Origin: a virus
Reading direction: 5' to 3' (one strand)
DNA: 64,000 nt
IMG/VR virus record: IMGVR_UViG_3300030099_006944
Location: 62,001-126,000 of that record
The notes under the pieces were generated by a model. That model was not told the origin of the DNA and ran no database searches. It saw only the letters and a program-made list of their open reading frames with translations. Shown one piece after another: positions 61,479 through 64,000 of the stretch (positions are counted from its first letter, which is position 1; the number at the start of each line of letters is the position of its first letter). The position numbers and the translations under genes are program-made.

Positions 61479-64000
61479 ATGTTCGGACCAAAGATATTCA
61501 TGGATCCAACCGAAGGTGGTGGAGGTGGCCCCAACGAGGGAAACAAAAAACTTACCGGCGCCGAAAAAGATCTGGCGGAAGGGATAGCGAGACAAAAAGA
61601 GCTAAAAGACCTCGTTGAAAAAGCAAAAAAAACGCAACAAGAAATCTTGCAAGAAAAAAAAGCCGAACAAGTGATCATGTCGGATATGATCGCAGCTTCT
61701 CAAACCCAATTGGAAATTGACAAAATGCGAAGAGAAGATGCCACTAAAAAATTAATGGAAGAATTGGCAGGTCTGAGAGAGATCACTGACGAGAAAGAAC
61801 AACAAGAACACCTAGAAAAGAGGTTAAGTGAAATCGCTGGTAAACGTGTCGAATTAGGTGAGGATTTCATAGATATATTAAAGGACGATGAAAAGTTTAC
61901 TAAAAAAATAGCAGAATTAACAGAAGCTGCTGAAAAATCCGAGGAAAAAAGAAAGAAAACAATAGAAACCACAAGTCAACTTCACAACAAGATTGCTAAG
62001 AAATTGGGAATTAGCACCAAGTATAGCGATAATATGGTTGTGAGTCTACTAAAAGGGAATGTTAATTTAAGTGACATGTTAGGTACTGTTTTGAGTTTCA
62101 AGAATGTTTTGAATAATGTAGTTGGTACAGCAGCCAAAATGGCTCTCGAAATTGATGACACCGCAAAGGCTCTTGGTAAGGCCACCGGCATGGGAAATCA
62201 GTTTCAAGGTCAAATATTGGCCGTGCACAGCAACACAATAGCCATGGGCGCATCAATTCAAGATGCCAGTAATGCTACTAAAAGTTTAATCGAGAATTTC
62301 TCTGCTTTTAATCCAAATGCTGACGCCGCAAATGAACATATGGCAACGAACATTGTTTTGTTAGAAAAAATTGGTGTTAACGGTGCCGACGCGGCAAAAT
62401 CGATGGATTTTTTCACAAGATCAATGGGTATGTCTGCCAAAGCCGCAACAGACATGACCAGAAACATTGCCATGATGGGCAAGAACATGGGAGTGACTGC
62501 CTCTAAGATGATTTCTGATTTTCAATCTGTATCTGGTGACATTGCAATGTACGGAGCCAGAATGGAAGGTGTGTTCCAAAATTTAGCAGCCCAAGCAAAA
62601 GCAACCGGTATGTCCATGAGTTCTTTGGTTAACTTAGGTAAGCAATTTGATACATTTGACAAAGCAGCCGACACCACAGCAAAGTTAAATGCGGTCTTAG
62701 GCACTAGCTTATCGACGATTGATATGATGAATATGTCATATGACGAAAGAATAAAGTATCTCCAACAAGAACTTCGAAGTGTTGGGGCAAATATGGACTC
62801 TATGGATCCATATACAAAGATGTATATCGCACAATCTTTGGGAGTTAAAGATGTAGCAGAAGCGCAACGTCTACTAAACATGTCTCAAAAGGAAATGGAC
62901 CAAAACAGAAGATTACAAGAAGCAGCCAACACAAGACAAGAAAAATTAAAAGAATTGACAACAGAACTTGTTCCTGTTATGCAACAAATGAAAATTGCTT
63001 TCTCTCAAATTGCTGTTGCTGTATCTCCGGTGGTTGAATTATTCATTGGTTTACTTACAATGATCACTGACCTAAATACAGCGCTCGGTGGAGCACTTGT
63101 CCCAACCTTGATAGGCTTTGTGGCAGTCAAGAAAGCTTTGGCGGGAATTACAGCGCTGTATACTGGTTGGCAACAGTTATCTTTAATCGCAACAGGAGAA
63201 ACAACATTAGCAAAAATGGCAGAACAAGGAGTTACTGCATCCGCGATCACTACAAAATATGCCGATGCTGTTGCTTCACAAGCCCAAGCAGGATCCACGA
63301 CTCTTTTGGGGATAGCAACACGAAACGCTGGTCGAGCCATGGCGAAGTTTGCTCTCTTACTAATGGGGGTTGCTTTGGCTTTCCATTATTCTCAGAGTCC
63401 ACCTTTGTATTTAATTGCTGGTGTTATGGCCATTGGGGTGTTTCTCTTGGCAAGATCATTGAATACAATGGGGCCTGCTGCAATAAAAGGCGCGGCGGTA
63501 CTTATGTTGGTCGCTTTGGCAATGGGGATCATGTTTGGGTCAATGACCATGCTAATCCAATCGATCGTGCTTCTATTTGACACATTGGTCGGTAGTCTTT
63601 TTCAGATTCCGTTAGTGGTTGTTGGTATATACTCAATAGCCGGCGCAATTGCTGTTCTTGCTGCCACTTCGATCGCTGCTCTCGTTCCGATTTTGGCAAT
63701 TTTTTCTACTATGTCTGTAATGGGCGCGGCTCTCCTAGGAGTCACAGCGATGGCTGGTACCGCTGTTTTAGGTGGAATCGGTGAAAGTCTTATGGCCATG
63801 GGAACCGGAATGGAAAAGTTTTCAAATGGCTTGACTCAGGTGTCAAAATTAGCAACGCAAATGTCTGCTGCTGTGGGTGATGGATTCATGGCTATAACCA
63901 GCGATGGTGCTGGTGCCAGTGCTGTAATAGGTACCGGAGATATAATGAAAAACTTTGTTGATGGCAAGATAACTGTGGATGTCAATATACCAGAGATAAA
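61479..64000 (+). CDS. Tape measure protein, 3' end cut by window
   Basis: The frame is open from ATG 61479 to the window end, at least 840 residues. The start MFGPKIFMDP follows AGAGGA. Residues 20-180 are a long charged helical region (EKDLAEGIARQKELKDLVEK, then KKTQQEILQEKKAEQ). The middle is a helical Ala/Met-rich stretch typical of tape measures (GTAAKMALEIDDTAKALGK). From about residue 510 long hydrophobic segments follow (LLMGVALAFHYSQ, LIAGVMAIGVFLLA, IAGAIAVLAATSIAALVPIL). Tape measures set tail length and are later injected, with membrane segments that help DNA cross the inner membrane. The position after tube and chaperone genes fits. Confidence 0.85.
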   Translation, partial: MFGPKIFMDPTEGGGGGPNEGNKKLTGAEKDLAEGIARQKELKDLVEKAKKTQQEILQEKKAEQVIMSDMIAASQTQLEIDKMRREDATKKLMEELAGLREITDEKEQQEHLEKRLSEIAGKRVELGEDFIDILKDDEKFTKKIAELTEAAEKSEEKRKKTIETTSQLHNKIAKKLGISTKYSDNMVVSLLKGNVNLSDMLGTVLSFKNVLNNVVGTAAKMALEIDDTAKALGKATGMGNQFQGQILAVHSNTIAMGASIQDASNATKSLIENFSAFNPNADAANEHMATNIVLLEKIGVNGADAAKSMDFFTRSMGMSAKAATDMTRNIAMMGKNMGVTASKMISDFQSVSGDIAMYGARMEGVFQNLAAQAKATGMSMSSLVNLGKQFDTFDKAADTTAKLNAVLGTSLSTIDMMNMSYDERIKYLQQELRSVGANMDSMDPYTKMYIAQSLGVKDVAEAQRLLNMSQKEMDQNRRLQEAANTRQEKLKELTTELVPVMQQMKIAFSQIAVAVSPVVELFIGLLTMITDLNTALGGALVPTLIGFVAVKKALAGITALYTGWQQLSLIATGETTLAKMAEQGVTASAITTKYADAVASQAQAGSTTLLGIATRNAGRAMAKFALLLMGVALAFHYSQSPPLYLIAGVMAIGVFLLARSLNTMGPAAIKGAAVLMLVALAMGIMFGSMTMLIQSIVLLFDTLVGSLFQIPLVVVGIYSIAGAIAVLAATSIAALVPILAIFSTMSVMGAALLGVTAMAGTAVLGGIGESLMAMGTGMEKFSNGLTQVSKLATQMSAAVGDGFMAITSDGAGASAVIGTGDIMKNFVDGKITVDVNIPEI

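Overview
The window is a 64 kb piece of the genome of a large tailed phage with a contractile tail (myovirus, T4-like virion logic). Every supported gene lies on the + strand. Genes are packed with ATGA, TAATG or TAGTG stop-start overlaps, the DNA is AT-rich, and there is no non-coding gap over 170 bases. The head and tail order (large terminase, portal, prohead protease, scaffold, major capsid protein, connector proteins, sheath, tube, tail assembly chaperone, tape measure) follows T4-type phages, but many parts are much larger or duplicated. Strong Shine-Dalgarno sites and consensus sigma70 promoters point to an ordinary Gram-negative host. The repeat-rich fibres and a phage-borne ribosomal protein bS21 resemble marine phages. 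No tRNA, rRNA, CRISPR array or transposon was seen.

Layout. 1-21758: eight very large or paralogous virion genes, probably baseplate and adsorption parts, including a LamG-containing protein of over 2,260 residues cut by the window start. 21783-29285: nucleic-acid genes (RuvC-like resolvase, HxGH nucleotidyltransferase, DnaG-type primase, Smr-domain protein, and a single-chain Mre11-Rad50 fusion), three of them behind good sigma70 promoters. 29285-33391: small accessory genes, including membrane proteins, an HExxH protein, a 35-residue polycysteine peptide and several proteins sharing one N-terminal 14-residue tag. 33392-41395: packaging and head genes (terminase, portal, prohead protease, core-type proteins, bS21). 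41415-48977: three fibre-like genes. 49049-55816: scaffold, major capsid protein and head-tail connector genes. 55878-64000: sheath, two tube paralogues, a gp26-type tail chaperone with a probable frameshift extension, and a tape measure protein cut by the window end.

The most interesting reading is a candidate capsid cargo system. At least seven otherwise unrelated proteins start with the same 14-residue amphipathic tag ending in Ile-x-Glu at residues 12-14. One protein has a second internal copy and one 15-residue peptide resembles the tag alone. The phage encodes a gp21-type prohead protease, and T4 gp21 cuts after (Leu/Ile)-x-Glu and removes similar targeting tags from T4 internal head proteins. 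These genes may therefore encode proteins packed in the capsid and delivered with the DNA.

A second theme is regulation. TTGACA/TATAAT promoters precede replication and recombination genes, while a different motif, AACTA(A/T)TTA, recurs 20-60 bases upstream of virion genes and follows four of the hairpin terminators by 12-16 bases. It is a candidate late promoter.
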